64,000 bases of DNA from Cacajao melanocephalus (lineage: Eukaryota; Chordata; Mammalia; Primates; Pitheciidae). Position numbers and translations under genes: made by a program. Each line of letters starts with the position of its first letter. The first letter of the stretch is position 1. The DNA is taken from NCBI GenBank assembly GCA_963573385.1, contig CAUYLG010071695.1, positions 145,474 through 209,473 of the forward strand. The letters run 5' to 3'. The notes beneath the pieces are model-generated. The model was not told the origin of the DNA. It did no database searches and saw only the letters and a program-made list of their open reading frames with translations. This document shows, one piece after another, positions 1-17,109 of the stretch.

Positions 1-483
<483 letters not shown>

Positions 484-675
484 TCAGGCCCCCGCCAACC
501 TGGCCAAGTGTCCTGTGCTCCCCTGGGTTTTGTGCTTCCTGGGCTGCTGGGGATAGGGCAAGGGGAGGGTGAGCGGGGGCACTGCCATGAGCACTGCAGG
601 ACACTGGAGTAGGGGCCAGCACGGGCTGTGCTGCCAGGCTTGGGGCCAGGGCCTCCTCTGCCATGGGGAGCTGTA

Positions 676-830
676 AACTTGGTACAAGTTATTTGCCCTC
701 TCTGTACCTCAGTTTATTAGTCTGTAAATGAGTAACCACAGCAGTATCTTATCTCCCTCAAAGGGTTGTTGCAGAGTGTGGATTAATATGTATGAAGTGC
801 TTAGTTCAGAGTGAGCTTGCCTTGATTAAG
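676..830 (+). mobile_element. MIR fragment
   Basis: The order of MIR words is preserved: the ACAAGTTATTTGCCCTCTCTG block, CCTCAGTTT...CTGTAAATGAG, then GGTTGTTGCAGAG and the GAAGTGCTTAG tail. It is diverged. Confidence 0.75.
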
Positions 831-949
831 AACTACCTAATTAAAATACCAACAACACTCTGACGGCTACTATGCCATAAAGCCTCAGAGTCACCATCCC
901 AGGCCTGTGTGTGGAAATCACCATGCCCGTGATTAGCATGCAGCATCTC

Positions 950-1090
950 CCTCCCTCATCGTAATATCCCCTTCTCCCCATTTTACAGCTGAGGAGCAGA
1001 GAAGGGGAATTAACTGCCCAAAGTCACACAACTAGTGAGAGGTTGAACGCGGGGCAGGACCCAGGCCTCCGTAAGCTGTGAAGCCCGTGC
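950..1090 (-). mobile_element. MIR fragment, inverted
   Basis: Reverse-orientation MIR words CCATTTTACAGCTGAGGAG and GCCCAAAGTCACACAACTAG, followed by the degraded 5' part. Confidence 0.75.
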
Positions 1091-1705
1091 TTTGCGGTGT
1101 CTCACGAGACAGTAGAGGAGGTGTTTGACCTCAGCGTCTTGTGCTCCTGAGCAGTCCAGAGCGTTCCTGCAAGCTGAGTCCTGCTGTCTCCCTGGGTTAG
1201 GTGGGCACTTGGCGGGCTGCCTCCCTGGCTGGGAATCCTGCTCTGTGGCTGGCAACAGCAAAGGCCGTGCGAGCTGTTTATTCCACAGCTGGGTCCCAGC
1301 AAGTGTTTGCCTGGTGCCCCATGATGTTATTTATTAGGATATTTGTGTGTAGACAAGATCTCCTTTCCTTATAAACCCTCGCCTAGTGCCCAGAGATAAA
1401 GCAATGGCCTGAGATTAATCATGGGGTGAGAGGACTGTTCTCCCCCAGATCATCCTGTAAATACTAAGGTTTCAGGAACAAACAGGATTGAGCCCTTAGA
1501 CGAAGGCCAACACTACAGAATAAAAATTTGGCTTTGTTTCATCTCCCTGTGGGCAGGCTTGACTTACTTTTTTCTCCACACATCTGTACACAATTCGGAG
1601 TTTAGACCAAGTGATGAGCCCTGTGAGGAGACACTGCTTTTTCCCGGGTCCCTCTCCCTATGCACTCCAGGCATATAAAGAGGCCAAATAAAACTAGGCT
1701 GGCTC

Positions 1706-1849
1706 GGCTGGGTGTGGTGGCTCACATCTGTAATCCTAGCACTTTGGGAGGCCGAGGTGGGTGGATAACCTGAGGTCAAGAGTTCAAGACCAGCCTGGCC
1801 ATCATGGTGAAACCCCATCTTAGAAAAAAATAAAATTAAAAAAAAAAAA
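1706..1849 (+). mobile_element. left-arm-only Alu with its own target duplication
   Basis: It starts GGCTGGGTGTGGTGGCTC and follows the Alu left arm to AAACCCCATCT, then goes directly into an A-rich tail with no right arm. AGGCTGGCTC flanks both ends (1696-1705 and 1855-1864). The S-type words (GATAACCTGAGGTCAAGAG) differ from the older FLAM monomers. Confidence 0.85.
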
Positions 1850-1935
1850 CACAACAGGCTGGCTCTCAGATTTCAGGCATCAGCATCATATTGACAGGAA
1901 TATGACTAAAATAATCATCACATTGGCAACCAAAA

Positions 1936-2361
1936 CCGGAATGAACATTTACTGAGTGCCAACTCTGTGCTGGTTGCAGAATTCCCCCTAACCCTATGTG
2001 GCAGGTGCTGCCATCCCCTATCTTACAGGGGAGGAAACTGAGGTGCCCCGGGAAGGCAGAGCAACTTGTTCAAGATGCTACAGCTTGGCCGGGTGCAGTG
2101 GCTCACACTTGTAATCCCAGCACTTTGGGAGGCCCAGGTGGGCAGACCACAAGGTCAAGAGATTGAGACTAGACTGGCCAATATGGTGAAAACCCGTCTC
2201 TACTAAAAATACAAAAGAATTAGCCGGGTGTGGTGGCGCACACCTGTAATCCCAGCTACTCATGAGGCTTAGGCAGGAGAATTGCTTGAATCTGGGTGGC
2301 AGAGGTGGCAATGAGGCGAAATCACACCCCGGCACTCCGTCCTGGGCAACATCGCGCGCCA

Positions 2362-2395
<34 letters not shown>

Positions 2396-2463
2396 TGCTA
2401 CAGCTCTTACATGGCCAGTAAATCCTAGGTCTGGCTGAAGCTAAAGTCCACGGGCTTCTACAC
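1936..2463 (-). mobile_element. MIR, inverted, split by an Alu
   Basis: ACTGAGTGCCAACTCTGTGC, ...CTTACAGGGGAGGAAACTGAG and the continuation after the Alu (from 2394) form one inverted MIR. Confidence 0.75.
2087..2393 (+). mobile_element. Alu (Y/Sc-like)
   Basis: Full length with a 31-A tail. AGATGCTACAGCT is duplicated at both ends (about 2073-2086 and 2393-2405), so this is an intact insertion into the MIR. Confidence 0.96.
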
Positions 2464-2639
2464 TGTGCTGCTGAAGAAGGAAGACTCCACCAGGACGAAC
2501 GCTCCCACAGAGCCCTGGAACCTGCATCGACGGAGAGGCCCCCATGAGACCCCACAGCAGCCTGCCACCTGCCGCTGCCTCCAGAAGCCCAGCTCTCGGC
2601 CTGTGGTCCTTCCCCCGCCCTTGACCCAGGTACACGCCC

Positions 2640-2900
2640 TGACTGCCCCACCCCACATTCTTTATGTCCCTTTCCCTGGAATGCCTTCCCGCTCCTCTCT
2701 GCACCATTCCCATCCTGCCCTCCCCCCAGGCTTGGCTCAACCGCCTCCAGCAGGAACCCTCCCCGGGCAGCTCGTCCCATCCGTCAGAGGCCACCCTGGC
2801 CTCATGGTCTGCCTGGAGCTTCATCACAGGCTGCATTGCGCCGTCACCTTATCTGAGAATGCTGCCTTAACTCGCCACTGTCATTTAACTCTCCCCACTC
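2640..2900 (+). mobile_element. L2 3' region
   Basis: CCCTGGAATGCCTTCCCGCTC followed by GGCTCAACCGCCTCCAGCAGG matches the L2 order 'CCTGGAATGCC ... CAGCTCAAGTGCCACCTCCTCCAGGAAG'. Confidence 0.6.
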
Positions 2901-2959
2901 TGCGTGGCCTTCCAAACCCCTCAGGCCCCTCTGCACGCAGTGAGTGCTCTCAGCGTGGT

Positions 2960-3200
2960 GTCAAACACACAGGATATTCCACAGTGGTTGAGAGGCTGGG
3001 TCCGGCTGCTCAGATTCTCCACGCAGCTCTGCCCCTTACTAGTTGTGTGACCTTAGGTAAAGCAACCTCTCTGTCCCTCAATTTCCTCATCGATACAATG
3101 GGGAAGATAATAGTGCTACATCACAGGGCTGCTGTCAAGAGGAGATTAGTTCATCTATGTGAAGCACTTAGAACAATGCCTCGAACACAGTAAATGCTAT
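2960..3200 (+). mobile_element. MIR, nearly full length
   Basis: ACTAGTTGTGTGACCTTAGG, CTCAATTTCCTCATCGATAC and the GCACTTAGAACAATGCC tail occur in order. Confidence 0.85.
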
Positions 3201-3254
3201 CTAGATGTTAGCTGTTCACAGCAAAAGTAAAAAGCAAAACAGATGCGAAAGTCA

Positions 3255-3450
3255 AAGCCTATCTGAAACTGTACATCGCCTCCCACATTCCTACCCATTT
3301 TCATGCTTCATTTCAGTCCTCAGCACGTTCAGTCAGCATACTTTACATTTTACATGTCCGTATTTCTTATTATCTGTCTGCCTCACTAAAGCGTTAGCTC
3401 GAGGGCAAGGGTTTCTATGCCTGGGCAAGTAGTCAGCACACAACAGGCTG
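3255..3450 (+). mobile_element. L2 3' end
   Basis: The words TCTGTCTGCCTCACTAAAGCG, GCTCGAGGGCAAGGGTTTCT and CAGCACACAACAGG are a diverged L2 terminus. Confidence 0.6.
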
Positions 3451-3495
3451 TAATACAGGGTGAGAGATTGTGTCCCTAGCTGGAGATGAAGCTCA

Positions 3496-4020
<525 letters not shown>

Positions 4021-4166
4021 TTACGTGTGGAGTGAGGATGAGGATGGGTGGGGAGAAGGACCAAGGAGTTATGATCAGATCAGCAATGACTGTCCCCATC
4101 ATGTTCTGTGACATGAAGAACACATATTTCTGCTTTTCTATAAATACATTTTAAAAAGTGCCCAGG

Positions 4167-4476
<310 letters not shown>

Positions 4477-4943
4477 AAGTGCTCTCAGCTCTTGCTGCTT
4501 CAAGTGGCAGGAAACAAAGACTCTGGTAAAACAATGTTATGGGGCTGCCCCGAGGAGGAAGCAGCTCCCACCCGGACTTGTGCCGCAGCACTTGGCTGTA
4601 AACTGTTTGTATGGAGCAGGCTGCTCTCAGCCTAGAAACGGTCACTGTGCCAGGTTCTAGCGTTTGGCTCCACGTTCTCTCCCTTTAAGGCTTCCTAGTG
4701 AGGCCCAGAAGTACCAAAGAGATGGCAGAGAATGGCCTAGACTCCCATTTGCAATCAACCCAACCTACAAGGAAAGTCAGATAACACCTGTGTTCCAGAG
4801 AGCACATCCCAGATGTCCAGTAGGCAGCTTTGCCCTGGAGCCTTTGTTGAGCCAAAGTGTAGAAAGTTCACGTGATAGAATGAGGTTTGGGCCTTCCACA
4901 TGAAGACAGAGGAGGCCATAACCTGGGTTTGGGCAAAGGATTA

Positions 4944-5262
<319 letters not shown>

Positions 5263-5334
5263 AAAGGCTCTCACAGGGAAGCTTCTCTAGAAAAGCTCCT
5301 CAGCAAATGAGTCTACTATGAGAGGCACTTAGGG

Positions 5335-5545
5335 TAGGAAATTAGGAGCACAGGCTTGGAGGCCATATGGACCTGGGTTCAAATCTGGACACAATAAAGT
5401 GCTAGCTGAGTATCTGTGGGCAAGCTACTGTTCCTCTCTGACCCTCAGCTTCTTCATCTGTAAGACTGGCATGATTGCCTCTTCTCTGCACTTGTCACGA
5501 GGACTAAGATAATGCCATAAAGAAGGGCTCACAGCACCTGCACCC
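5335..5545 (+). mobile_element. MIR
   Basis: GGACCTGGGTTCAAATCTGG, CTCTGACCCTCAGCTTCTTC and GAGGACTAAGATAATGCC are the MIR core in order. Confidence 0.82.
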
Positions 5546-5886
5546 AGGAAGGGTCCATGTGGTGTCAATTACAGGAACAGAGGAAAGAGTGGGCCCACTT
5601 CTGCCCCCAAGTATCCCAAAGAGTCAGATGTGTGGGTCTCCTGCCCCAATCCCAGTGTGTCTCCTCTCTGCAGCAGACCAGCGTTGCCGGACAGCAGCCA
5701 AGGTCTAGAGTAGATCTGTTCCCATACTCAGGCTTTACCTTTGCAGAGAACACGCTTAGAGCAGCTCGAATGCACCGCAGCCCCTGCTCTCTGACCCCTC
5801 CCAGCCACCCGGGGAATATGGAACAAAGGGGAGCCGCTGGGGGTGGGACATGGATGTCGGGGGCCCTCCCTCCTCCTGGGTTCCTA

Positions 5887-6102
<216 letters not shown>

Positions 6103-7566
6103 TCAGGCCTGGGGGGTTGCTCCCTGAACGGGGACCCCTTAAGCACACACATGCTCACAGGCGATCACCAAGGCTGGTCACCCCTTGCAGGGGACCTTCT
6201 CCTTCTGCTCACAGAGACCCTGATTGTACCTGCAATGCACAGATGGAGTTTCCATCATGGGGCATTAGCAGAACCTGAGGGCCCTCAGGTGGCCCAGAGA
6301 AGGGGGGTTTCCCAGCGTGTGGAACTGGGGACCCTTGTCCCCTCCAAAGAGTTCAGTTGGGGTCCAAGTGTTCCTCTCTGCAGAAGGGAAAGGCTGCACA
6401 GCTAAGAGTCTCACAGACCCAGGTCCAAACCCAGGGCTGCCACCAGCAGTGTCACGTCACTGTCCGCTCCGACCAGTGCACCTGAGCCTGTTCCACCCGC
6501 AGCATGCGTGATTCCTCCTCATTGAGGCTGTCACGAGGCCAAATGGGACGACGCATATCACGCTGCCGAGCAGCATTCATGACCACTCCTTCCTCACCTG
6601 GCACCTAGGCCAAGTTGAGCCGACACTGCTTCCTGTGCCAGGCCAGGGTTGCCCCCAGGTTGGCGCTCAGAGAAGAGTAGCGGCCTCAAGTCCCACAGGG
6701 AGGAATATTCCCAGCCACTAGAGTATCACTAAGAGCACACGAGGGCAGGGAGAGGTGGGGGCAGGCTCAGAGCCGCAAACTCCAGGGGCACCACACACAG
6801 GCCCGCTCTGTGCCGCCAGGGGACGCCACACGCACAGCCTGTGCGGGTTCCTGACTGTGGCTCGGGCCACACCCACCCCTGCCCGTGGCCACCAACTCTG
6901 ATTCAGCCAGGGAGGCGGGTCTCTCCCTGTCTGGGATGCGTTTCTGTCCTCGGCCAGCTCTGGCAAGGTTCCCGAAGCCCCTCAGGAGACCACTTCGCCA
7001 TCCAAAAGACCTCCCCGCCGCCAAGGAGCCTGAATGGCAGCCTGTGGCTTCGTGACTCTGTGGACACCCACCTGCTCTGCCCAGAATGGACGGAGCTCTT
7101 CCTCGCTCAGTCACAGGAGTAAGATAGCCCTGGGGCCCTGTGCCTCCTCCCTCATGCTGTTCTCTCTGATAAAGCCCAAAAGCCAGCCTCCTGGCTCCTG
7201 CCTGTTCCCAGCCCCTCCTGATGCCACTCTCGCCCTTCCTTTCAAACTAAGCCAGGGAGCAGGGCTGACAGCCAGGGGCAGGCGGCCAGGCCTCCAGCCA
7301 TCCCAACTCCCTTGGGGCTCTTGGAGCGTCCGGCCTGTGCTGTCACTTCAGTCTCTCCCCTTGACACACAGCTAAGTGCTCCCGCCAGGAAAAAGATACC
7401 TCCTTCCAGAGAACTCTCCTCAGCTGTGAAGAAAGCTACCTCCAGGGAGGGCTGCCCTCGGAACCCCTATCTCAGGTCTCCAAAAGCTCAAGTCATCTCC
7501 TGAGTTCCAAAAGTTTCTCTCCTCGAGGGCAAAGAATGCTTTTATTTTAAACACTAGCAAACAATA

Positions 7567-7912
7567 TACAAATGCTCCTTGACTTAGGATGGGGTTACAG
7601 CCCAATAAACCCATTGTAAGTTGAAAATATCCTAAGTGGAAACGCATTTAATACACCTCACCTACTGAACAGCCTGTCTTAAACATGCTCAGAACACCTA
7701 TATTAGCCTATATTTTAGGCAAGATTATCTAACCTAAAGTCTATTTTATAATAGGATTGAACATCAATGTAATTTACTGAATGCTATATTGAACGTGAAA
7801 CACAGAATGTGTGGGTACTGGAAGTAGTTTCTATCAAATGCACATCACTTTCACACCACTGTGAAGCTGAAAAACTATGCGTCACACCATTGTCACTTAG
7901 GGATTGTTTGTA
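7567..7912 (+). mobile_element. Tigger-like nonautonomous DNA transposon
   Basis: Near-complete element. Its ends are imperfect inverted repeats: TACAAATGCTCCTTGACTTA on the left, and TACAAACAATCCCTAAGTGA when the right end is reversed. Both ends sit on TA, as mariner/Tigger elements do. The interior matches the mammalian family with GTAAGTTGAAAATATC and GCATTTAATACACCT. No transposase is left. Confidence 0.8.
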
Positions 7913-8099
7913 CTCAGAGTTATTTTGAAGGTGGTTCCTTTGGGAAGGTATTCTGATGTTCTGGTTCTGTCATTTCCAAAACTATTTCTGGGTTTAAGCC
8001 ACTTAACTTCCCAAAAAATGGGAAAGAAATATCTTCCTGCTCTGAGACCACTGAAAACTTCCCTTTACAGCAACAGCAATGAATGGGTCTCATCTTCCT

Positions 8100-8212
8100 A
8101 ACCAGACTGTTCCTTCTAAGAACAGGAACAATGACTTCCTCATCTTTGTATTCTCCAAAATATGCCCAGCCTGGGGCCTGACATGGCAGGTCCTCAATAA
8201 ATGTTCACTGAA
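8100..8212 (+). mobile_element. L2 3' terminus
   Basis: CATCTTTGTATTCTCCAAAAT and CAGGTCCTCAATAAATGTTC are the typical L2 last 100 bases. Confidence 0.7.
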
Positions 8213-8383
8213 GCCAAGTGTGGTGATACATGCTTATAGTTCCAGCTACTTGAGAGGCCGAGACAGGAAGATTGCTTTAGCCCAGGAGCTGGAGGCTACG
8301 GTAAACTATGATCTATGATCCCACCACTCCACTGCAGCCTGGGAGACAGAGCAAGACCCTGTCTCCAAAAAAAAAAAAAAAAA
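8213..8383 (+). mobile_element. Alu right arm (FRAM/J-like)
   Basis: A right-monomer sequence only, from GTGTGGTGATACATGC to an A-tail, directly followed by the next Alu. Confidence 0.88.
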
Positions 8384-8682
8384 TGCTGGGCGAGATGGCT
8401 CACGCCTGTAATCCCAGCACTTTGGGAGGCAGAAGTGGGTGGATCATGAAGTCAGGAGATTGAAACCATCCTGGTCAACATGGTGAAACCCCGTCTCTAC
8501 TAAAAATACAAAAAATTAGCTGGGTGTGGTGGCATGTGCCTATAATCCCAGGTACTTGGGAGGCTGAGGCACAAGAATCGCTTGAACCCAGGAGATGGAG
8601 GTTGCAATGAGCTGAGACTGCACCAGATCTGGGTAACAGAATGAGACTCCATCTCAAAAAAAAAAAAAGAAAGAAAGAAAGA
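8384..8682 (+). mobile_element. Alu (Y-like)
   Basis: GATCATGAAGTCAGGAGATTG and ACCATCCTGG are AluY-type positions. The right arm lacks a few bases near 8625, and the tail ends (GAAA)n. Confidence 0.95.
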
Positions 8683-8902
8683 TTATTAGAAGAAAGTTTT
8701 GCTGAGTGATTAAAAGTATGGATGAACATCACTAACTTACTATAATGTACCCAGGTTTTCAGTTATGGACCAAGTCACGTTTCTGCCCAGAAAAGAATGG
8801 CGTATAATTTTCAAGAGCCTAGTGTTGACTCATTAGAGTAGTAGCTGCAATTCTATGGGGGGAATTTGTGTAGTCTAGGAAGAAACAACAATCCATTCAT
8901 GA

Positions 8903-9595
<693 letters not shown>

Positions 9596-9722
9596 TAGAA
9601 TGCAGCACTTGGAAAATGCAGTATTGATGATCCTGGTGGGTATACACTGGAGATTGGCTCCTTCAGCCCTCACTTTCCATCTTGGCTGGAGAGGTGGAAA
9701 GTTAAAAACTGCATTTCCTTTA

Positions 9723-10085
<363 letters not shown>

Positions 10086-10289
10086 TTATCATTAAGACAT
10101 GCTGCATGAGAGTTGGTAAGTGAATGGCAGGCAGAGGCCATCTTTGTGTGCACATTGTCTGTTTTTGCTAGCAAACTAGGTCATGAAAACATCAGGTCTT
10201 CTTTTCCTATAGAACATTCCAGTCCAGTTTCCACCTACCTGAGGCTTCAGAGGCAGTGGTAGTGATGGTGAAATGAGGAAAGCAATAGC

Positions 10290-10505
10290 AAAGACTTTTT
10301 TTTTTAAAAACCTCTCACCTCAGCCTCCCAAATAGCTGTGATCACAGACGTGCACCACTATGCCTGGCTAATTGTTTATATTTTTAGAAGAGATGGGGTT
10401 TCACCATATTGCCCAGGCTGGTCTTGAACTCCTAAGCTCAAGTCATCTGCCAGCCTTGGCCCTCCAAAATGCTAGGATTACAGGCATGAGCCACTGTGCC
10501 TCTTG
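10290..10505 (-). mobile_element. Alu, inverted, truncated
   Basis: The outer half of the right arm is missing; the rest runs from CTCACCTCAGCCTCCC to GAGCCACTGTGCC. It is diverged (J-like). Confidence 0.9.
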
Positions 10506-11397
10506 ATGCCAGCTTTACTCCTGAATTGCAGCTCCAGAGGTGTTCAAACTCACAGTTCTGGGGGCTGTCGCAGAGGGAGCAGCTCGCCTGATGGGCAAGC
10601 TCATCATTCCTGGATGCTCAGCCTACACCTGCTCCATGAGCTCTTCCGATGATTCTGTGAACGCCCAGTTCCCTGCATTAAATCATCTCTTGCTCAAAAT
10701 ACCTACAATGCTTTCTACTTTCTGAATTGAAAACTGATTCATACTTTCAATACAGAGAAATCTAGATGAGCCCTCTGTCTCTGGGGAGGTGGCTGGTGCC
10801 CACATGTATAAACAAGGCTGTGCCAGCCCCCTAAACTGACCTCTTCAGGCCTTTCTCCTTGGCCCACCCACCTCCCCTGCCTGGGATCTATGGGAAGGTA
10901 AAATGAGAAGAAATTCATGGACTTTCTCAGGAACATGCCTCCCATGGGCTGTAGGTTCCAAGCTACCGTTTCCTTCCTGGTAATTCCATGGAGTCTGCTG
11001 GGCAGGCTGAGATGAGCTGGACATGCATGTCTGGTCATTCTGGAAAACCCCTCTAAAAACTCCCATCTGCAACAGCATGGCTATGTCAGAACTCCAGGGT
11101 GAAAGGGCCTGAAGGAGCAAGACAGAATGACCAGTGTGTGTGCCATCCTCAAGGTGCGAAAGAGGTTCTTGTTTCCTGCTTGTTCCCTTTCCCATCATAG
11201 GCTGAGCTTGGCTGTTCCACGCCCAAATGCAAATATCTGCAGGGCCAGAACCGGGAGATTGGGTCAGGGCTGAAAAAGCTCCCTTTGTTCAGCCTTTCTG
11301 CTGCTGAATTTTTCCTTAGCTGGATCTGATAACTCAGAATAGTGCTTTCTACTTTTTCCCCTGGTCTCAGGACCCTATACATACTCTTAAAAATTGT

Positions 11398-11705
11398 TTG
11401 GGCATGGCGGCTCACACTTGGAATCCCAGCACTTTGGAAGGCTAAGGCGGGCGGATCACTTGAGGTCAGGAGTTTGAGACCAGCCTGACCAACGTGACAA
11501 AACCCCATCTCTACTAAAAATGCAAAAATTGGCTGGGTGTAGTTGGGCATGCCTGTAGTCCCAGCTACTCAGGAGGCTGAGGCATGAGAATCGCTTGAAC
11601 CCAGGAGGTAGAGGTTGCAGTGAGCCCAGATTATGCTACTGCACCTCAGCCTGGGTGACAGAGCAAAACTCCATCTCCAAAAAAAAAAAAAAAAAAAAAA
11701 AAAAT
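11398..11705 (+). mobile_element. Alu (S-like)
   Basis: Full length except for a slightly damaged 5' end (GGGCATGGCGGCTCAC), with an uninterrupted A-tail of about 26. Confidence 0.95.
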
Positions 11706-12010
11706 TACTGAGGACCTCAAAGAGCTTTTGTTTATGTGTGTTATTCTACAGATATTGGCTGTCTCAGAAACTAAAACTGAGAAAAGATTAAACACATGAA
11801 CACACAAGCTCATGTCCCATTTGCTGTCAGACTGATGACATCATGATGTCACACAGCTTCTGGAAAAGTCCCCTGGATACTTGTGAGAAAACAAGAATAA
11901 AAAGGCAAATAACTTCTTGTTATGAAAATAGTTTTGGCCCTGTGGACTCCTGGCAAGAGTCTCTGGGACCTCAGGGGTCCCTGGACCACACATTGAGGAC
12001 TGCTGCTGTG
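11706..12010 (-). mobile_element. hAT-like DNA transposon fragment
   Basis: ACTGAGGACCTCAAAGAGCTT at one side and CCTCAGGGGTCCCTGGACCA followed by TTGAGGACTGCTG at the other resemble old mammalian hAT (Charlie-group) elements, whose ends read 'TTGAGAACCACTG'. The family name and orientation are uncertain. Confidence 0.5.
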
Positions 12011-12214
12011 GAAGATCACAGCTAATCACTAGGACAACACCGCTTGGGGCTGGCAGGCAGCACTGGCACAGAGCTGGCATTCCGCCCCAGTGGCACACAG
12101 TCTGGTGCATCCTAGAGTAGTGTATGGCTTGCACGCATGCTTCTGGCCCAAGGATCCGAGGGTTCCAGAACCCTTCCCTGTGGCATCCTCGCCGGGAGAA
12201 AGTGCTAGTTTCTT

Positions 12215-12625
12215 TGACACAACTGGACTCACTCTGTAACCTTGGGCAGATCATCCTCCTCTGTGGGCCATATTTTCTATTAAAGAAGAAATGGCCAAAG
12301 TTCGTGGTTTTTAACTCCTTTCGTTGTGAGAGCCCTTTTGCGTTTACAGACTCCATATGACAATAGCTGTACCTACTGCATGGTGACCAAGAGCATGGAC
12401 TCCCGAGGGAGATGGCCTGGGTTGGAATCCAGTGTATTCCCAATGAGTTCAGCTGTGTGGTTCTATGCAAGTTACTTCCCCTCTCCTGGTCTCAGTTGCT
12501 CCATCAGCAAAATGGGTATAAACAATAGGACCACCTCACAAAACAGCTGGAAGCATGTATGTAAAATACTTAGCACAGTATTTGGAACATGGTAACTTCT
12601 CCATAAATGTTAACTATTATTACTA
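12215..12625 (+). mobile_element. MIR (two pieces)
   Basis: 12215-12300 has CTCTGTAACCTTGGGCAGATC. 12380-12625 repeats the whole MIR order, from AGCATGGACTCCCGAGG to TTAGCACAGTATTTGG and CATAAATGTTAACTATTAT. Confidence 0.85.
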
Positions 12626-13224
12626 GTTTAGTGTCTGTTAACAGAAAATATATAGTAGCAAAAAGGGCTATGGGAATCTGGTTCTATTAAATGCCTCAGC
12701 TCCAGCCTTCTGAAAGTCCAGCCAACTCTTTGTCCTCCCCCCATAGCAAGTATAAACATGTAAAGCCTGCAAAAGCCTGCCAGGAGGCTGCCCACCACCC
12801 ACTCCATCCCAGCTCATAAAACAGAGAAAACAAATGCAACCACTATGTCGAGTGTGAGCTGGAAACTGTTTCTGGCAGTGCAGCCTCTTGGCCTTGGCAG
12901 TGAAAAAACTCACACAGGCGAAGGGGCAATAGCAAAGAACAAGACCCAGAGGCCTTGGGTCATGAACATGTGTGGTGGGGAGGGTGGGTGGGCAGAGAAT
13001 TACTTCAAGGGATCAGCAACCCCTGATCTGCCCCCAAGTACTGCAAACAGTCCAAAGGCCTAACCCAAATACCATCACATACAGACATGCAGACAAATCC
13101 CAGAGAGGGACAAGGCTGCTTAAAAGGGTCACTAGCATGTGTCTTTGTTTGCATAAAGGGGAGCACGTGAAATAGACCAATGGAAATGGGTCTTTTTACA
13201 CAAGGAGCATGGAAACTCCCTGAC

Positions 13225-13345
13225 CAACTCCTCTCATTGCTAGAGGAGGAAAAGGAAACCCAGCACGGCTCAGTGTCTCACTCAGGGTCACATGGCCAGT
13301 TCAGCTGCAATAGGGACGCTAGACCCAGGTGCCATAACCGTCTCT
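13225..13345 (-). mobile_element. MIR fragment, inverted
   Basis: Reverse MIR core: GAGGAAAAGGAAACCCAG, then AGGGTCACATGGCCAG. Confidence 0.65.
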
Positions 13346-13460
13346 CTCATCTGTCTTTAAGTTGATCACACAAGTGAGCCTGGCTGTTCAATCCAAGGGT
13401 CTCCTAAGTCCGCTCAATGGAACCAGGACTCAGAAAGCTATTATCGCCCTTAAAAAAAAT

Positions 13461-14088
<628 letters not shown>

Positions 14089-15619
14089 AAGGCCTTGATT
14101 TTAAGAGGTCCCTGCAGCCTGGGAAAAAAATAAATAAACCTTGTTGCACTCAGCAAGCATATGATTTATTGGGATGACAGTCCTATAAGCAGTGTCTTAA
14201 CAACATGGAACAGGAAACCCCTCCAGTTTCCAGCTGAAAGCAGGCTCTGTTCTTCCCCAGGGTGGGCAGGGGCCTCAGAGTGAGTCAGGTTGGCAGATGG
14301 AGCACAGGCCTGTAACCAGAGGCCACATGACCCGAGCCCCAGGCATAAGCCTCGGGTCTCTGTTCCCATCCTGGCAGGCCAAGCGTTATGAGGCCAGCAG
14401 GTTTGTGCCCTTTTCTACCCACCCAGGAGGAGCTAGACACGAGGACTCAGGCAGGCCCTGGACATACCCACTAGCTAAGAAGGGCCTCGAGACCAAGCCC
14501 AGGCTTAGCTCTGGGAAGACAGGGCGGGTGTGAGCACACAATGCTCTGGGGTGCAGGCCCAGCTCCCAGGGCTGGGAGGTACACTACGCTGTAGGCTTGG
14601 TCCCAAGAGATCTCCCCATTGCCCTCTAAGCCATGCCTCGCCCCGCCTGCAGGCACCCTGGGAGTCCAGGAAAGGACTGGCCAGAAATGACGATCAAGGG
14701 AGAGGGTGGCTCCAGTGGTTCCCATCTTCAGCCCTAAATTCTTCCACTAACTTTGCCCCACTTTCAGCGGGAGTCAGAGTCAAGCACTGGGGGTGAATGG
14801 GGGCATTTCGCCCTGGACTCACTGCTTTCGTGGATGGGGCCATGAGACACACTGCTCCCACACCCTCCCTGTCTTGTCTGGGCGGGGGCTGGGGGTGCCA
14901 AGTGGCACCATCAGGAACTTGCAAAGATGCCAAGCTTTTTCTAAGCAAGTGACAGCTCCACAAACAGACTTCTTTGGGAAGGTCAGGGCTGGCTCTGCAG
15001 TGTCGGCAATGAGGCCCTCACCATAGCTTCCCTGAGATGTCCACACAGCCACCACTGCCTAAAACCAAGCCAAAACATCCAGGCAGGATAAAACCAACAC
15101 TGCCCCACTAAGTCAGATTCCACTCTCTGCACAAAAGAAGCATTTCTCCTCCAGCTCACATCTTGGACTCATTATTTTTCTAGAATTGCTGGGTAAACCA
15201 GAATGGTTTGGTGTGGCTTGGAGGCAGCATTGGGCATGGTTCCCTCTTCAGCCCCCTAGCCTCATCTCCTCCAGTAGCCAAGCTGCCTCAGAACCACAGC
15301 TGACCCCACGGCAGAATCGCCACTTACACCCAGGTAACTTCTAGTTGAGGTGGGGCCTTGGGCTCTCTGTGGGGGAAAATACACTTTTCCTATTAAAACT
15401 CATCTGGTACAGATTAGAGGCATTAGATGAAGCTTGCCCAGATACACATAGGGACGCAAATTTAGAGCCAACCAAGTCATGACTAGCGCTGGGTGATTTC
15501 TCTCGTCTCCTCCCAGGGGTCACCCTTCAGGTCTCCATGGGAGCCCAAGGGTTCCTGTTAGCAGTGGGATGGGAGGTCCACTGTGTGACAGTCAGGGCCT
15601 CCAGGAATAACAGAAAAAT

Positions 15620-16265
<646 letters not shown>

Positions 16266-16670
16266 CTGGATGACTTTTGAGAGGGAAAAAGGGAGCTAGT
16301 GCCAGCACTGGGACTACCCGGGGTAAACCAGAACTGGTCTGGGCAAACTGGAACATATGGCCACCGTACTGGCCTCGGCTAGAGAGACTGCTCGCGGTGG
16401 CCTGCTGCCAGGCTCATGCTGTCTGCAGGCAGGGGGAGGTGCCCCTTCTCACCCCCTCTGAAGCAGGTCTCCTCTGCCCTCCAGCACTCAGCGCTAGCTT
16501 AGTGTCAGTGCAGCACTCGCCCAGTTTGTAATTACTTGGTTGGTATGGTTTTGTACGGTCTCTCCTCTGGACTGTAACTTCTCTGAAGGCAGAGACGTTT
16601 TTGCTCACTGATGTTTCCTCATCTCTCGGCGCAGAAACCTACGTTAGAAACTCCATTTTTAAATTTATAA

Positions 16671-17076
<406 letters not shown>

Positions 17077-17109
17077 TTATTTGATTTTTTTAAGAAAACA
17101 AAACCAAAA

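Noticed and set aside
2465..3193. Longest plus-strand open frame (242 codons)
   Set aside because: It overlies L2 and MIR sequence, has no recognisable domain and overlaps equally open frames on the other strand.
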